This document shows, piece after piece, positions 12,760-22,054 of a DNA stretch of 26,700 nucleotides. Positions within the stretch are counted from its first letter, which is position 1, and each line of letters begins with the position of its first letter. The stretch covers positions 1-26,700 of IMG/VR virus record IMGVR_UViG_3300010885_004570, one strand, 5' to 3'. Position numbers and translations under genes: made by a program. Below the pieces are notes generated by a model, which was not told the DNA's origin, made no database searches, and saw only the letters and a list, made by a program, of their open reading frames with translations. The DNA comes from a virus.

Positions 12760-14064
12760 TTAATAAACGGTTAAGTTCGCAATATTGGATCCAACTTTTG
12801 TTTTGATAGGAAACTTTGCAAAATCAATAGCATTTGGTATAACTGTCTCTAATAAATAGTCTACTCCACCCTTAGGTACATCAAAAAGAATACTATCGTA
12901 TGTGTATAGTATCGGCTTTGTTTGCATGCCAATTAAACCTAATAGAATTGGTTGTAACATCAGTACGTTAAACTCAGTCTCATACATTTGAATAAAGTAA
13001 TTGAATAATGTGTATTCGGATATATCTTGATAATTGGCTAGTATAAGCCTCCTACCTGATATTGGACTCTCTATGTACCCATGCTCGTTTCCATAAGTCC
13101 ATAGTGATCTTGCAAGATTGCTTGCTGCTTTAAAAAACGGAACATGCATATACTGCTTACTTATTCCTCCGTATATCTGACGAAATGTAGCTTCTTTTGC
13201 TGAAGTAATCTGTGCTTTAGTTGGGTTGTCTGTGTTGTTGTAATGCTTGGCTAAATGCTCGTATACATCGTCTGTGCCGAAGTCATACCCTACAAGTGAT
13301 GCAATTAGCCTCGGGTGATACGCATTGAAATCAATCTCTACTAATTTACCATCTTCAAACCTACTCTTAAAGCATTCTCTTGTTCCATCCTCTTTATTGA
13401 GAGCTGCGAAGTTAATGCCATCAAATCTATTACTTGGTCGACCAGTTGTTGTATAATAATTGTATTGAGTATAACTCCTTTCTCCTACCTTAGAAAAACT
13501 CTTTCCAAACCTTTCCTCAAAGGATGTATTATCAATTTGAATACCATTCTTTTCAATCATATAAAACGAACTCAGCAATCTTTGCTGATAGAAAAGCAGT
13601 CCAGGTTGTTTCTCCTCTACAAATACTCGAGTAAATAAATCATAAGCAATCGACTCGTGCTTTGGTAAACTAACTAAGGAACCTAACACTCCACAATCCG
13701 AAAGATATCGTGTGTAGTGGTTTATGATTGTTGGTGTTTCAAAGTTGCAGCTTTTGTTTGTCTGTAGGTAGTATTGCATTTGAACATCTGTAAAGCGATC
13801 TGTTTCATAACCTGCATACTTGAATATGATTGTATCATAACTAAATACTTTACAGTCATCCAAGAAATAATAATCCTTAACTTGGAATAATCCATCTGGA
13901 TGACTTTTACTTACTGAAAAAGTTTCTTTAGTATTTACATCTATCATAACCAGAGCAATAATATCACTCTCGATGCGATGTCTTTTGCTATCCTGCAGTA
14001 TTGGATATACGAATAGGGTTCTATCGTATAGGGATTCTAATTGCTGTATGCTATCTATAATCAT
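12760..14064 (-). CDS. polA: divergent family A DNA polymerase, 434 aa
   Basis: The palm and fingers motifs of family A are present but altered. The TTTGRPSNRFDGINFAALN block (205-223) matches the TxTGRxS...NLQN region. Motif A is VEIDFNAYHPRL (catalytic D245, normally DYSxIELR). Motif B is K290-x3-F294-x3-Y298-G-G. Motif C is LYTYD390SILF, where HDE is usual. Both metal-binding Asp are kept. The motif A Glu is His, the motif B Arg is absent and the motif C Glu is Ser. The N-terminal about 170 residues may be a decayed 3'-5' exonuclease domain; no intact DxE set is evident. T4 itself uses a family B polymerase, so this is a notable replacement. It begins 30 nt after the tail module and opens the replication block. 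Confidence 0.82.
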   Translation of the reverse strand: MIIDSIQQLESLYDRTLFVYPILQDSKRHRIESDIIALVMIDVNTKETFSVSKSHPDGLFQVKDYYFLDDCKVFSYDTIIFKYAGYETDRFTDVQMQYYLQTNKSCNFETPTIINHYTRYLSDCGVLGSLVSLPKHESIAYDLFTRVFVEEKQPGLLFYQQRLLSSFYMIEKNGIQIDNTSFEERFGKSFSKVGERSYTQYNYYTTTGRPSNRFDGINFAALNKEDGTRECFKSRFEDGKLVEIDFNAYHPRLIASLVGYDFGTDDVYEHLAKHYNNTDNPTKAQITSAKEATFRQIYGGISKQYMHVPFFKAASNLARSLWTYGNEHGYIESPISGRRLILANYQDISEYTLFNYFIQMYETEFNVLMLQPILLGLIGMQTKPILYTYDSILFDVPKGGVDYLLETVIPNAIDFAKFPIKTKVGSNIANLTVY

Positions 14065-14094
14065 GCATACAATATACTAATTAAATTCCGATTA

Positions 14095-14769
14095 TCAAAA
14101 TCTTGTAAAGCGAGCAAATTCAGTAAAGCTTTTTACTGAGTAAAGAATACTTGGGATAACTTTTTGTGCTTTAAATAATGCTAACTCATTTTGTTGAGCA
14201 ATAATATCATGTGCACCGACTAGCTTCCATGTCACTCCAATAAAAGCATATAATCCATCATCAATTCCTTTATACTGACCTATCGTCTCCCACTGCTTAC
14301 TATCAATCTCAACAGCATAGCTGTCATCACTTCCTCTCTTTTGTACAAAGTATCTTACACCTTCTCCTGAATCGTAAGCTGAATCTTTGGGTACATATAG
14401 ATATGGTATTGGATCAATAAAATCTAAAATAGGAATATTAAATGCTTTTATTCTTTCGTAATCATATTGGTAATGCTCTTGATACACCCTTCTTAATAAC
14501 TTTCCGGTTTCAGCAGCTTTGGGTGTTATAAGTCTTATTTTTGGATTAACAAGATCAGGATCTCCCACATGATTGATATCCTCATTAATGCCTATTGGAG
14601 CAGGTCCAGTAAATGGTGAATCTCCTTCTAGATAGTATTCACCTATATAATCTTCACCATTCAAACTAAACTCACCACCCTTTGTATACAAGTGTGTGCG
14701 AGTCTTCTTTCGTGAAGAAAAGCTACTTATATTTCCTACTCTATTTTTCTTTTTAGACCTTACCGCCAT
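14095..14769 (-). CDS. putative virion/baseplate-associated protein, 224 aa
   Basis: The very basic N-terminus (MAVRSKKKNRVGNISSFSSRKKTRT) is followed by HLYTKGGEFSLNGEDYIGEYYLEGDSPFTGPAP. That is a motif style I associate with marine myovirus structural proteins: a YT-x-GGEF...Y-x-G-x-Y-H/Y block before a proline-rich segment. Later segments (PIPYLYVPKDSAYDSGEGVRYFVQKRG) look like beta-rich structural modules, and the C-terminus is helical. It starts 2 nt after the hub-like gene and is the last gene before the polymerase, so a baseplate or tail accessory role is most likely. The specific subunit is unknown. Confidence 0.65.
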   Translation of the reverse strand: MAVRSKKKNRVGNISSFSSRKKTRTHLYTKGGEFSLNGEDYIGEYYLEGDSPFTGPAPIGINEDINHVGDPDLVNPKIRLITPKAAETGKLLRRVYQEHYQYDYERIKAFNIPILDFIDPIPYLYVPKDSAYDSGEGVRYFVQKRGSDDSYAVEIDSKQWETIGQYKGIDDGLYAFIGVTWKLVGAHDIIAQQNELALFKAQKVIPSILYSVKSFTEFARFTRF

Positions 14770-14771
14770 GC

Positions 14772-16733
14772 TTAGTGTTTTTTATATCTAGCAACTGTGC
14801 TTACTGTTGTTGTCCAATCCTGTATAGATATATCATGCTCTACGCAGGTTATCTGAAAATCAAAAGATTTTGCTACTTCTGGTGGTATTCTATCAGAAGT
14901 AACAACTTGTCCAAAGGCAAACCCTCCAACTCCATCTACTGTGAATCCAAAATTAAATGGTAGTGGAGTTCCATTACAAGTATCATTAACATTACCACTT
15001 CCGTTTACTGCTTCAGTAACTGCAGCGATTGCGGCAGAAGTAGTCCCATTATCCACACAGTTAAACATCTCAGCAAAAATATCAGAGTAACTTTTCTTTT
15101 CAGACTTTCCTGCTTGCTTTGTTTCAGAGCAATCACATGGTGGTGGATCGGCAGCTCTAGGTTTTGCTTTGTCTGTTATAGCACCATCACCAGCAAGACC
15201 AAATGGTACAAAACCTATAGTATCGCACTTACTTCCTTTTGCACTTTGCTTTGCTCCATTTGAGTAAAGTGCTTGACTTTTCATAGCTCCCGTAAGCTTC
15301 ATGTCTAATGTTAAATCACGAATCACGGAGTTGTTTGGATTAGTTGGAACTGCATACGCTCCCGGTGATTTGAATTTTCTAAGATCAACTAGCGATAGTG
15401 TTGGTACTTCTTTAGGATTAGCACAGTCTTCGGTAGTACTAACTATTTCAAGCATATCATTCCAATAGCCACCACACGTATTACTTATTTTTTTTATTAC
15501 GTTTGTAAGAAATGTATGAACTTTATTATCACCATCCTCTACTGCCTTCAACTCCTGCATTAAGTAAATGCAGTTAATCATTATACCTCCAAAGTCTAAC
15601 TCATCAGGACCCCATGCTGATGGAACAGATGTGCCCACCCACTGCCAATCTACAGGACTATTTACCACTTGCGGAGATCCTGGTATTACACATATTCTTG
15701 GATCACCAGATTCAAGTTTAGGGTGAGACTTTACCATGAGATCAGTACTATGTACTCTTCCTAAAATATGCTTTCCACCATTGGTTGGCATAGAATAGCG
15801 ATTAATAGCTGCTTCTAGTGTTGCATAGGATATATACCCTTCAACTGTATCAAAGTTTCCCATGGAAAACATTGATTGAGCAGACCCTCCACTAGCATCC
15901 CTATCTTCACCTTCATAATTTCCTGCTGCGATCATAGGAGTATTTGGCGCCATAGCATCAGTAAATCTACTCTTAAAGTCACCAAAGAACATTTCGCCAT
16001 CGCTAGCATCAGCATCGACATCATAGAAGAAGGTAGCTAGTAAACTTTTCTTATCAACTACATCCTTAGATTCGCCACCTTCACTTTCACTCTTATAAGT
16101 TCGTTCACAGCCAGTACACTTATCATTTGATACAGCAACTTTTCCATCTCCAGTTGCTTCTGCAGCTGCTACCATTTCAAAACTACAATCCCAAATATTA
16201 TCGCTATTTAACTTGTAGTTAAAATTTGTAATTAGACCCTGCATGCCATCGTAGATTGCACTACTTCCAGCTTTTTTTTGCATTTGGCAGATTGCCTTTC
16301 CATCAGATAAGGGACCTTCTACTGGTTCTGGAGCTACTTGTCCAGTTGCCGCTACAGACCAACCCCATTGCACTCTAGCTGTCATGCCTGGTATAAAATA
16401 GCACTTTTGTAATGCTATCAATTGTACGTCAGTATATGCTTTCATTTCTACGGTACAACTTCTTGTTGTTCCTAGCTCACCTTGTTTTTTTACTTTTACT
16501 CCGGTTATAGTTGGTTTCGGTCTTACCAATCCAGCTTCATAAGAATTACCAATACTCCCATCAGTTCTACTTTCCATGACAGAGTACTGACCACAAGCAC
16601 TGCTCATAGATGAAACTCTGATCCAAGGGAAGCGCTGTGCAGCCCATTTAACACCCTTTACTGTTGAACGTGCTGTTAACTCAGCTTGAGTACCACCAGG
16701 TACTGACTTTAAACTGAATAGATTATTACCCAT
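14772..16733 (-). CDS. baseplate hub-like structural protein, 653 aa
   Basis: The N-terminal region contains RSCTVEMKAYTDVQLIALQKCYFIPGMTARVQWGWSV (about 91-127). This has the QL-x(5-8)-Y-x-PG-x-x-x-x-x-WGWS pattern I associate with hub/baseplate proteins of large myoviruses. The C-terminus (FDFQITCVEHDISIQDWTTTVSTVARYKK) resembles the closing strand of gp27/late-control-D type hub proteins. It is unusually Cys-rich for a virion protein, including C-T-G-C (about 206-209) and C-D-C (about 526-528), which may bind metal. The genomic position directly after the LysM wedge protein (3-nt gap) supports a baseplate role. Exact homology to gp27 is inferred. Confidence 0.72.
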   Translation of the reverse strand: MGNNLFSLKSVPGGTQAELTARSTVKGVKWAAQRFPWIRVSSMSSACGQYSVMESRTDGSIGNSYEAGLVRPKPTITGVKVKKQGELGTTRSCTVEMKAYTDVQLIALQKCYFIPGMTARVQWGWSVAATGQVAPEPVEGPLSDGKAICQMQKKAGSSAIYDGMQGLITNFNYKLNSDNIWDCSFEMVAAAEATGDGKVAVSNDKCTGCERTYKSESEGGESKDVVDKKSLLATFFYDVDADASDGEMFFGDFKSRFTDAMAPNTPMIAAGNYEGEDRDASGGSAQSMFSMGNFDTVEGYISYATLEAAINRYSMPTNGGKHILGRVHSTDLMVKSHPKLESGDPRICVIPGSPQVVNSPVDWQWVGTSVPSAWGPDELDFGGIMINCIYLMQELKAVEDGDNKVHTFLTNVIKKISNTCGGYWNDMLEIVSTTEDCANPKEVPTLSLVDLRKFKSPGAYAVPTNPNNSVIRDLTLDMKLTGAMKSQALYSNGAKQSAKGSKCDTIGFVPFGLAGDGAITDKAKPRAADPPPCDCSETKQAGKSEKKSYSDIFAEMFNCVDNGTTSAAIAAVTEAVNGSGNVNDTCNGTPLPFNFGFTVDGVGGFAFGQVVTSDRIPPEVAKSFDFQITCVEHDISIQDWTTTVSTVARYKKH

Positions 16734-16736
16734 AAC

Positions 16737-17030
16737 TTATTTATTTAATCGTGCATACTCCATAAGTACATCCTCATACTGCTTTGGTATTCTTAGTAGT
16801 GTACCTGGAGGAATTGTAAAAGTTCCTTTGCCTATAGCATTTGCTTCAGCTATTAACCACCACATACTTACGTTACCGTAATATTGATTTGCGAGAAGAT
16901 CCAATCTATCTCCTGGAGTAGTACGGACATATATGTCTGTATCCTTTCTAGGAATCGGTGGATATAGTGTAGCTCTTACAATTCGTCTACCACTTTCATC
17001 AATCTTACTTGGTACTTCTTCGTATCTCAT
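16737..17030 (-). CDS. gp53: LysM-domain baseplate protein (T4 gp53-like), 97 aa
   Basis: A single LysM-like domain spans residues about 36-84: YVRTTPGDRLDLLANQYYGNVSMWWLIAEANAI followed by GTFTIPPGTLLRIP. The GDRLDLLA...YY, WWLIAEAN and (I/L)PPGxxLRIP pieces are the standard LysM blocks. In contractile-tailed phages such small LysM proteins are baseplate or tube-junction subunits, for example the LysM fold of T4 gp53. It lies 2 nt after the repeat-bearing baseplate gene and 3 nt before the hub-like gene. There is no signal peptide, consistent with a virion part rather than a secreted lysin. Confidence 0.82.
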   Translation of the reverse strand: MRYEEVPSKIDESGRRIVRATLYPPIPRKDTDIYVRTTPGDRLDLLANQYYGNVSMWWLIAEANAIGKGTFTIPPGTLLRIPKQYEDVLMEYARLNK

Positions 17031-17032
17031 GT

Positions 17033-18952
17033 TTAGTGATTGTAATACTTATTTGTATCTGCATTAAACAGCTGTCCGTCATTTGACGTTAAAATTGCCA
17101 CATCCATTGATACATCTGCTAACATTGGTAATTGCTTATCCTTATCCCAAGTAAACTCTCCTGGGTTGAAATCTATTTTTAATGAATTACAAGCACAGTA
17201 AACCTTACTAAATAAATTTCCTACTGTTAATTGAATTAAAGGACCTTTAATATATCCAGGTCCAGTTGGTGAACCTACTGAAGTAATCTTTGCTAGGGTT
17301 TCAAGCTTTTGAAACATTACTGTAGCATTGCTCCATGCTACAACTTTAAATCCTAAACTAACACCACGAGTTACTCCTTTGAATACTTTTAAAGTATCTT
17401 GGCGTCCAACGTAGTTTTGGTCAGTCCAACTAGGAGACCAACTATCACTGAAGGATGATAGGAGTGCTTTAAATTTAATACTCCCACCCGAGACTTTATC
17501 TATCTGTAATGTAATAAAATCACTGTCGCTTTCAACATCGGGCTTTATTCCTAAACTCCTCCTCTCTACTTTACCAGGCTTGTTTGTTTTTGTACTTGTA
17601 TTCCACGCAGTTGGTATTGTTTGGTTTACAACCCTTACATTACCTTCAGGAGCAGCTCCTTGTCTTGCGTTTGTTTTTTCATACTTCCAACCTCTAATTG
17701 CTCCTCTCAAAAGATCCTTTGCTGCAGAATCACTAAGTTGGTTTGTTAGTAGCTTTGAAATATCCGTTTCTCCTACTGCAGGTCTATTAATACCAAACCA
17801 ATCTTCTCCTTGAGCTTTTCTTAATGTCTGTCCATTGAAGTTTTTATTCTGAAAGTCAGATATTTGTAAGGTGACTGCGCCTTGATTAAATACCTCAGTA
17901 CTGAATGATATTCTCCTTAAGAAGGCGCTTCCATGTTCTACTCTAGGAAGTAAAATTGATATTGCTCGGTTAGCTAAATACTGTTCATTTTTTAATACTA
18001 TGAAGCCTTGATCGTATAGTAAAGCACTAAAGTTTGTTTGCTGAAGTACTGGTGTTGTTGTTTCTGGTTTTGGTAGGTCAATTGGTTTTAGTGGCTTAAT
18101 ATAGCTTCGTAAGTTACCTGCATTATCTATAGTAAGACCTTGCGACAATCTAACCACCAATGGTGATATAGCTTTTATTGGATCTAAACCTCCTTGATTT
18201 CCAGTCTTAACTGGTTTATTTAACCTTATTGCAGAAGTAAAACTTCCATTAGAAAATACAGCTCCTTGTCCGTTAAGTATAGCATCTTGTGATATAGCCC
18301 GACCTACAGTTGTTTGCGATATAAATGCTCCATTAGTAAAAAAAGTACCTTGAGCTATTAGTACGCTCGTAGGTGGTGTGTGTGTAGTCGTACTAGAAAT
18401 GTACCCACCATTTGAAAAAATAGCTCCCTGATTAGCAAGCGCATTAAATACAAACGGGTACACATCGGTACCATTTCTATTTCCAGCAAAGTTAAATTTA
18501 GGAACAACTATATCACTAGTGTGGTTAAATATACCTAATGGTTTAATCTTTATATAGCCAGTATAGGTGTCAGACAGGTAGAAGTGTGGTAGATGGTTTG
18601 TATTCTCAACCTTAGCTGATTGCTTTAGTCTATCCTCCAATTGCATTGTTTTACCAAACTTAGTATCTGCTTTTGGTATTATAAACGAAGTTAGTGGTGG
18701 TGTTATAAATTGCCCAACTGCAGGTAGTGGATTATTTATCCTTGACTTTTGTATTGTTTTTATAAGCTCCTCGTTGCGTCTTTTATTATCTGGAATAGCT
18801 TTTATTTGTATGTCTGTTGTTTTTCTTGGAGCTATAGTATTTTTTAAATCAACTGCACCCTGAGCCGTTTCAGTATTTGGTTTTACTGAGATATCATTGT
18901 AGGAACTTGCTTTAAGTCTATCTACTAAGCTTATAGTTTTAAACGGCTTCAT
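17033..18952 (-). CDS. baseplate/tail-tube-initiator-like protein with internal repeats, 639 aa
   Basis: Directly follows the tape measure (1-nt gap), the position of tube-initiator genes (T4 gp48/gp54). The C-terminal about 190 residues contain FKALLSSFSDSWSPSWTDQNYVGRQDTLKVFKGVTRGVSLGFKVVAWS. This reads like a tube-fold protein of the gp19/gp48 type. The N-terminal half is different. L-x-DRLK-x-S occurs twice (9-15 and 105-112). Three copies of Q-G-[AT]-x-F-[ST]-N-G-x-[FY]-[IT]-S occur at 175-186, 201-212 and 229-240, with weaker QG repeats later. Such spaced short repeats could be strands of a beta-structure or peptide hooks for neighbouring subunits. Function as a tube initiator is inferred from position and C-terminal pattern. 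Confidence 0.7.
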   Translation of the reverse strand: MKPFKTISLVDRLKASSYNDISVKPNTETAQGAVDLKNTIAPRKTTDIQIKAIPDNKRRNEELIKTIQKSRINNPLPAVGQFITPPLTSFIIPKADTKFGKTMQLEDRLKQSAKVENTNHLPHFYLSDTYTGYIKIKPLGIFNHTSDIVVPKFNFAGNRNGTDVYPFVFNALANQGAIFSNGGYISSTTTHTPPTSVLIAQGTFFTNGAFISQTTVGRAISQDAILNGQGAVFSNGSFTSAIRLNKPVKTGNQGGLDPIKAISPLVVRLSQGLTIDNAGNLRSYIKPLKPIDLPKPETTTPVLQQTNFSALLYDQGFIVLKNEQYLANRAISILLPRVEHGSAFLRRISFSTEVFNQGAVTLQISDFQNKNFNGQTLRKAQGEDWFGINRPAVGETDISKLLTNQLSDSAAKDLLRGAIRGWKYEKTNARQGAAPEGNVRVVNQTIPTAWNTSTKTNKPGKVERRSLGIKPDVESDSDFITLQIDKVSGGSIKFKALLSSFSDSWSPSWTDQNYVGRQDTLKVFKGVTRGVSLGFKVVAWSNATVMFQKLETLAKITSVGSPTGPGYIKGPLIQLTVGNLFSKVYCACNSLKIDFNPGEFTWDKDKQLPMLADVSMDVAILTSNDGQLFNADTNKYYNH

Positions 18953-18953
18953 A

Positions 18954-21659
18954 TTATCTTACGTTTGATGTATTAAGACCTAGTCGAATTATTTCTCCAA
19001 CCTTTCTACCATCCATATTAACTTCACCACCTTTAGATGCAACTGCAATTAGTTGATCTAACTTATCTGCTATAACTTGCATCTTATCTTCTTCACCTTT
19101 TCCACCACCACCCATCAATCCTGATAGTGCTGGTGCAACTGCTGCTAATCCTATTAACGCTCCGATGATCGGTAACGCCATTAATCCACTCAATGACATT
19201 AGGCTTAAGCCTCCTGCAATTCCTACTAAGGATGCTCCAACTAATGCTAAACCTGGACCTGCTGCTCCTAATGCAGATAAGCTTTCAGCTAGTGATCCAA
19301 GAGCGTTCATCTGTGCTATTTGGTTTACTATTGTTAATCCCGGTATCATTAGAGCTAATCCAGCTGCTGCTAACATAAGCCCTGGAAAAGCGAAGTATGA
19401 TGCTACTCCGAGTGATAGTAAACCTGCTCCCAATACTCCCAAACTTATTCCTACCGGAATTAGTATCATCCAATTATCTGCAAATACTTGGAATATCTTA
19501 ACAAACGCATCTGCAATTGCTCCTATAAGAACTGCCATTCCTTCGAACACTGCAGTGATTACTGTTCCAAATGCCTCAATGACTGGAGCTAATAAACTTA
19601 GTGCAAATGTCAATGGAATCAATGCTGCACCAAATGCTGCTAGTAGGAGTACTCCTAACCATGTCATCGGGTCAGCCGCAGCCTGACCTAGACTAGACAA
19701 TCCTTGAGAAACTCCTTTCATATTCATTGCAAATCCAACTCCAATTCCAGGTATTGCTAATAAGAATATAGTAGGAAGTCCTAAGAGCATTGCTGCCAAG
19801 CCTATTCCGACTGGTATCAATGCTAGTGCTCCTAGTACAACTTTTCCATTAGCAAATTCTTTTAATCCCTCTGCTACATCTTTAAATGTTGATGCAATTC
19901 CTCCCTTTCCAGGTTTAATACTATTAGCTTTGTCTGCTGCTCCTGCAGCTCCTTCTGTTGCTTTACTTGCTAAATCAGCTCCAACACCGGCTGCACCTGC
20001 TCCTGCCTTTGCTGCTCCACCACCCATTCCTAGGGCAGATTGAGCTTTTACCCAAAGCATGTGTGCTTTTTCTTTTACCCAGTGTGCTGATTCCATTGCA
20101 AAGATTGCAGCTTTTTTGAGACCGCCATCAACTAAAAATTGTGTACCTGACAATATCAATTCTGCATTTTCTTTCATGAATCCAACTGCGGCTCCTCCGT
20201 ACTCCACTACACTTCCTAAGGCTTTATCAGCTAAACTAGCTCCTTCTCCAAAGTATTTATTAGACTCCTCCTGAGCATCAATTGATTTTTGTAATTCTTC
20301 TACAGACATTCCAGTAGCCTCAGCTAGTGCTTTTTTCTGCATTACATTCATCTTTTCGAACTCAGCTGAACCTCCTATGTTCTTTAGTACCTCAGCGGTG
20401 GATCCTGCTAAGTCACCACTCATTGCTAATTCTCTAGCTTTGTCTAAGTTAATCTCTCTACCTAATAGCACAGATGCTTCCATCTGCTTATTAATACTAC
20501 TTTCAAAGTCTAATAGACCATCAGCCATTTTTGCTGCTGTACCTATTTCAACTCCCATTTTATGTAATTCAATTGCTGCTTTACCAAATCCTTCTGCGCC
20601 ACCCTTACTGTAAAGTGCCATTGCTCCGGTATTCTTTGCCATATCAGCAAATACCTTACTACCTGCAATTCCTTGAGCTTCTGCTAAGTGTGCAGTATGC
20701 TCCATTGCTTTGGCTGCTGATTCTGAAGTCTCTCCACCCATTTGGGATAGAGATGCATTAAGTTTCATGGCTTCTTGACCTGAGATACCGAGATGGTGTG
20801 CCATTGATCCAAGCTCGTTTACAGTCTCACTACTCAATGCATTCACGTTACCAAACTCCTCAACGACTCCTTCCATAACACCTTTGGTGTCTGAAAGACC
20901 TAACATGGACTCAAAAGATATTCCTTTGAATTGAGCTGAAACCGCTTGTCCAGCACTAAGTCCCATCTTACGGAAACCTTCAAAACTTTCAACTGCTTTA
21001 TCTAGCTTTTTTATTACAGCATCAGCAAAGAGTGCTTTTGCCATTTCCGGTGTGCGTAGTTGATCTAACAACTCATCAGTGATTCCTATACGAGCTTTAA
21101 GGTTTGCATTTATTTCTTTAAACTTCTCATTTACCTCATCCTGCTGCTTATTTAGCTTGTCTTCTTGCTCTTGTTGTTTTAGTTTTTTGTCTAGTAAGTT
21201 TTTGCTAATTGTTAACTCGACATTTTCAGCCATTAGGCCATTAACAACCTCTTGTGATAGCTGCACTCGCTCTTTGTAAGAGTTAGCAAGATCGACATTA
21301 CCAGCTTGCTCCGCTTGAAGACGTAAGATCTCCGTTTCTTGCATTATAAGCTTTTCTGTCAGAATAGCTTGATTATTCTTATTCTTCTGCTGTTCTACAG
21401 CTACTTGTACCTGAGCTCGCTCTAAAGATATACCCTTAGCGAGGGACTTGTTTAAAACTTCAGCCTGAAATGCATCCTTCTTTCTCATTTCAGCAATTTC
21501 ATCTAGGCGATCTTTCATCTCCCCTAGTAGGTCAGCTCCTCCAAAGGACTTCTTTCCTTTATTGGCACCTTGCTGCATACCCGCAGTGACTGCGTCAGCT
21601 ATCTGTTTAGTTAGATTCTGAAACTCACTTGGATCAATATTTAGCTTATTGTCGGCCAT
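18954..21659 (-). CDS. tail tape measure protein, 901 aa
   Basis: Sets tail tube length and is ejected with the DNA. Features are standard: a long N-terminal Gln/Glu/Lys coiled-coil region (about 60-200), a central Ala/Gly/Met-rich helical part, and a Gly/Ala linker (about 550-590). Several strongly hydrophobic membrane-like segments follow (about 600-860, e.g. VVLGALALIPVGIGLAAMLLGL and PMTWLGVLLLAAFGAALIPLTFALSLL). The end is amphipathic (EEDKMQVIADKLDQLIAVASKGG). At the roughly 0.15 nm per residue known for tape measures, 901 residues predict a tail of about 130-140 nm. The reverse complement of the alanine-rich region is also open over 500 bases, but only as a composition effect. It follows the gp26-like chaperone and the 110-aa gene. 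Confidence 0.92.
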   Translation of the reverse strand: MADNKLNIDPSEFQNLTKQIADAVTAGMQQGANKGKKSFGGADLLGEMKDRLDEIAEMRKKDAFQAEVLNKSLAKGISLERAQVQVAVEQQKNKNNQAILTEKLIMQETEILRLQAEQAGNVDLANSYKERVQLSQEVVNGLMAENVELTISKNLLDKKLKQQEQEDKLNKQQDEVNEKFKEINANLKARIGITDELLDQLRTPEMAKALFADAVIKKLDKAVESFEGFRKMGLSAGQAVSAQFKGISFESMLGLSDTKGVMEGVVEEFGNVNALSSETVNELGSMAHHLGISGQEAMKLNASLSQMGGETSESAAKAMEHTAHLAEAQGIAGSKVFADMAKNTGAMALYSKGGAEGFGKAAIELHKMGVEIGTAAKMADGLLDFESSINKQMEASVLLGREINLDKARELAMSGDLAGSTAEVLKNIGGSAEFEKMNVMQKKALAEATGMSVEELQKSIDAQEESNKYFGEGASLADKALGSVVEYGGAAVGFMKENAELILSGTQFLVDGGLKKAAIFAMESAHWVKEKAHMLWVKAQSALGMGGGAAKAGAGAAGVGADLASKATEGAAGAADKANSIKPGKGGIASTFKDVAEGLKEFANGKVVLGALALIPVGIGLAAMLLGLPTIFLLAIPGIGVGFAMNMKGVSQGLSSLGQAAADPMTWLGVLLLAAFGAALIPLTFALSLLAPVIEAFGTVITAVFEGMAVLIGAIADAFVKIFQVFADNWMILIPVGISLGVLGAGLLSLGVASYFAFPGLMLAAAGLALMIPGLTIVNQIAQMNALGSLAESLSALGAAGPGLALVGASLVGIAGGLSLMSLSGLMALPIIGALIGLAAVAPALSGLMGGGGKGEEDKMQVIADKLDQLIAVASKGGEVNMDGRKVGEIIRLGLNTSNVR

Positions 21660-21665
21660 TTAAAG

Positions 21666-21998
21666 TTAATAAAATTTTGCCCATCGCGATTTGGAAGCAT
21701 CGAATGCTAACATATCCATAAACTTTTGTGGATCTTTTTTAACTAACGCAGAAGCCTTTGCCATAAATTCTTTTTCGCTCATGTTAAACTTTTTGTGAAG
21801 TTCTTTAAACTTAGGATCTGACATGAGTCTAGCATACTGGTAATCCTTTACGTGATTAAAATGCCCTTTTGCAAAGTTACTTACTTTGTCCAGCATCCAA
21901 TTAACTAATGACTCCTCTAGCATTCCTTCTGCTATTTTCTTTTTAGCTAACCTTCTTACCTCTTGTCGTAATATCTCCTCGAAGTTTTGATTACTCAT
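21666..21998 (-). CDS. hypothetical protein between chaperone and tape measure, 110 aa
   Basis: Helical, charged and soluble, with no recognised domain. The N-terminus EEILRQEVRRLAKKKIAEG is amphipathic. The C-terminal part alternates Lys-rich helices with FNMSEKEFMAKA and KDPQKFMDML. It has its own TATTTATA site (12 nt upstream) and follows a terminator, so it begins the tape-measure transcription unit, with only a 6-nt gap to the tape measure gene. A chaperone or tape-measure-binding role is plausible from position only. Confidence 0.68.
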   Translation of the reverse strand: MSNQNFEEILRQEVRRLAKKKIAEGMLEESLVNWMLDKVSNFAKGHFNHVKDYQYARLMSDPKFKELHKKFNMSEKEFMAKASALVKKDPQKFMDMLAFDASKSRWAKFY

Positions 21999-22010
21999 AG
22001 TTGATTTTAA

Positions 22011-22018
22011 TATAAATA
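22011..22018 (-). promoter_or_regulatory. TATTTATA motif, candidate promoter of the tape-measure operon
   Basis: The coding strand reads TCGA-TATTTATA-TTAA, 12 nt before the start at 21998 and directly behind the terminator at 22024-22054. Confidence 0.55.
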
Positions 22019-22023
22019 TCGAC

Positions 22024-22054
22024 AGAAAAAGAAAGCCAACGCTTGGTTGGCTTA
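22024..22054 (-). terminator. rho-independent terminator after the short chaperone frame
   Basis: On the minus strand AGCCAAC-CAAGC-GTTGGCT forms a perfect 7-bp stem with a 5-nt loop, followed by TTCTTTTT. It overlaps the stop codon of the 22052 frame, so the chaperone unit ends here and the tape-measure unit starts just after. Confidence 0.8.

Noticed and set aside
19165-19686. Long plus-strand open frame (173 codons) inside the tape measure gene
   Set aside because: It is antisense to an Ala/Gly-rich hydrophobic region whose composition suppresses stops on the other strand. The predicted protein is low-complexity, and the minus-strand tape measure is clearly the gene.
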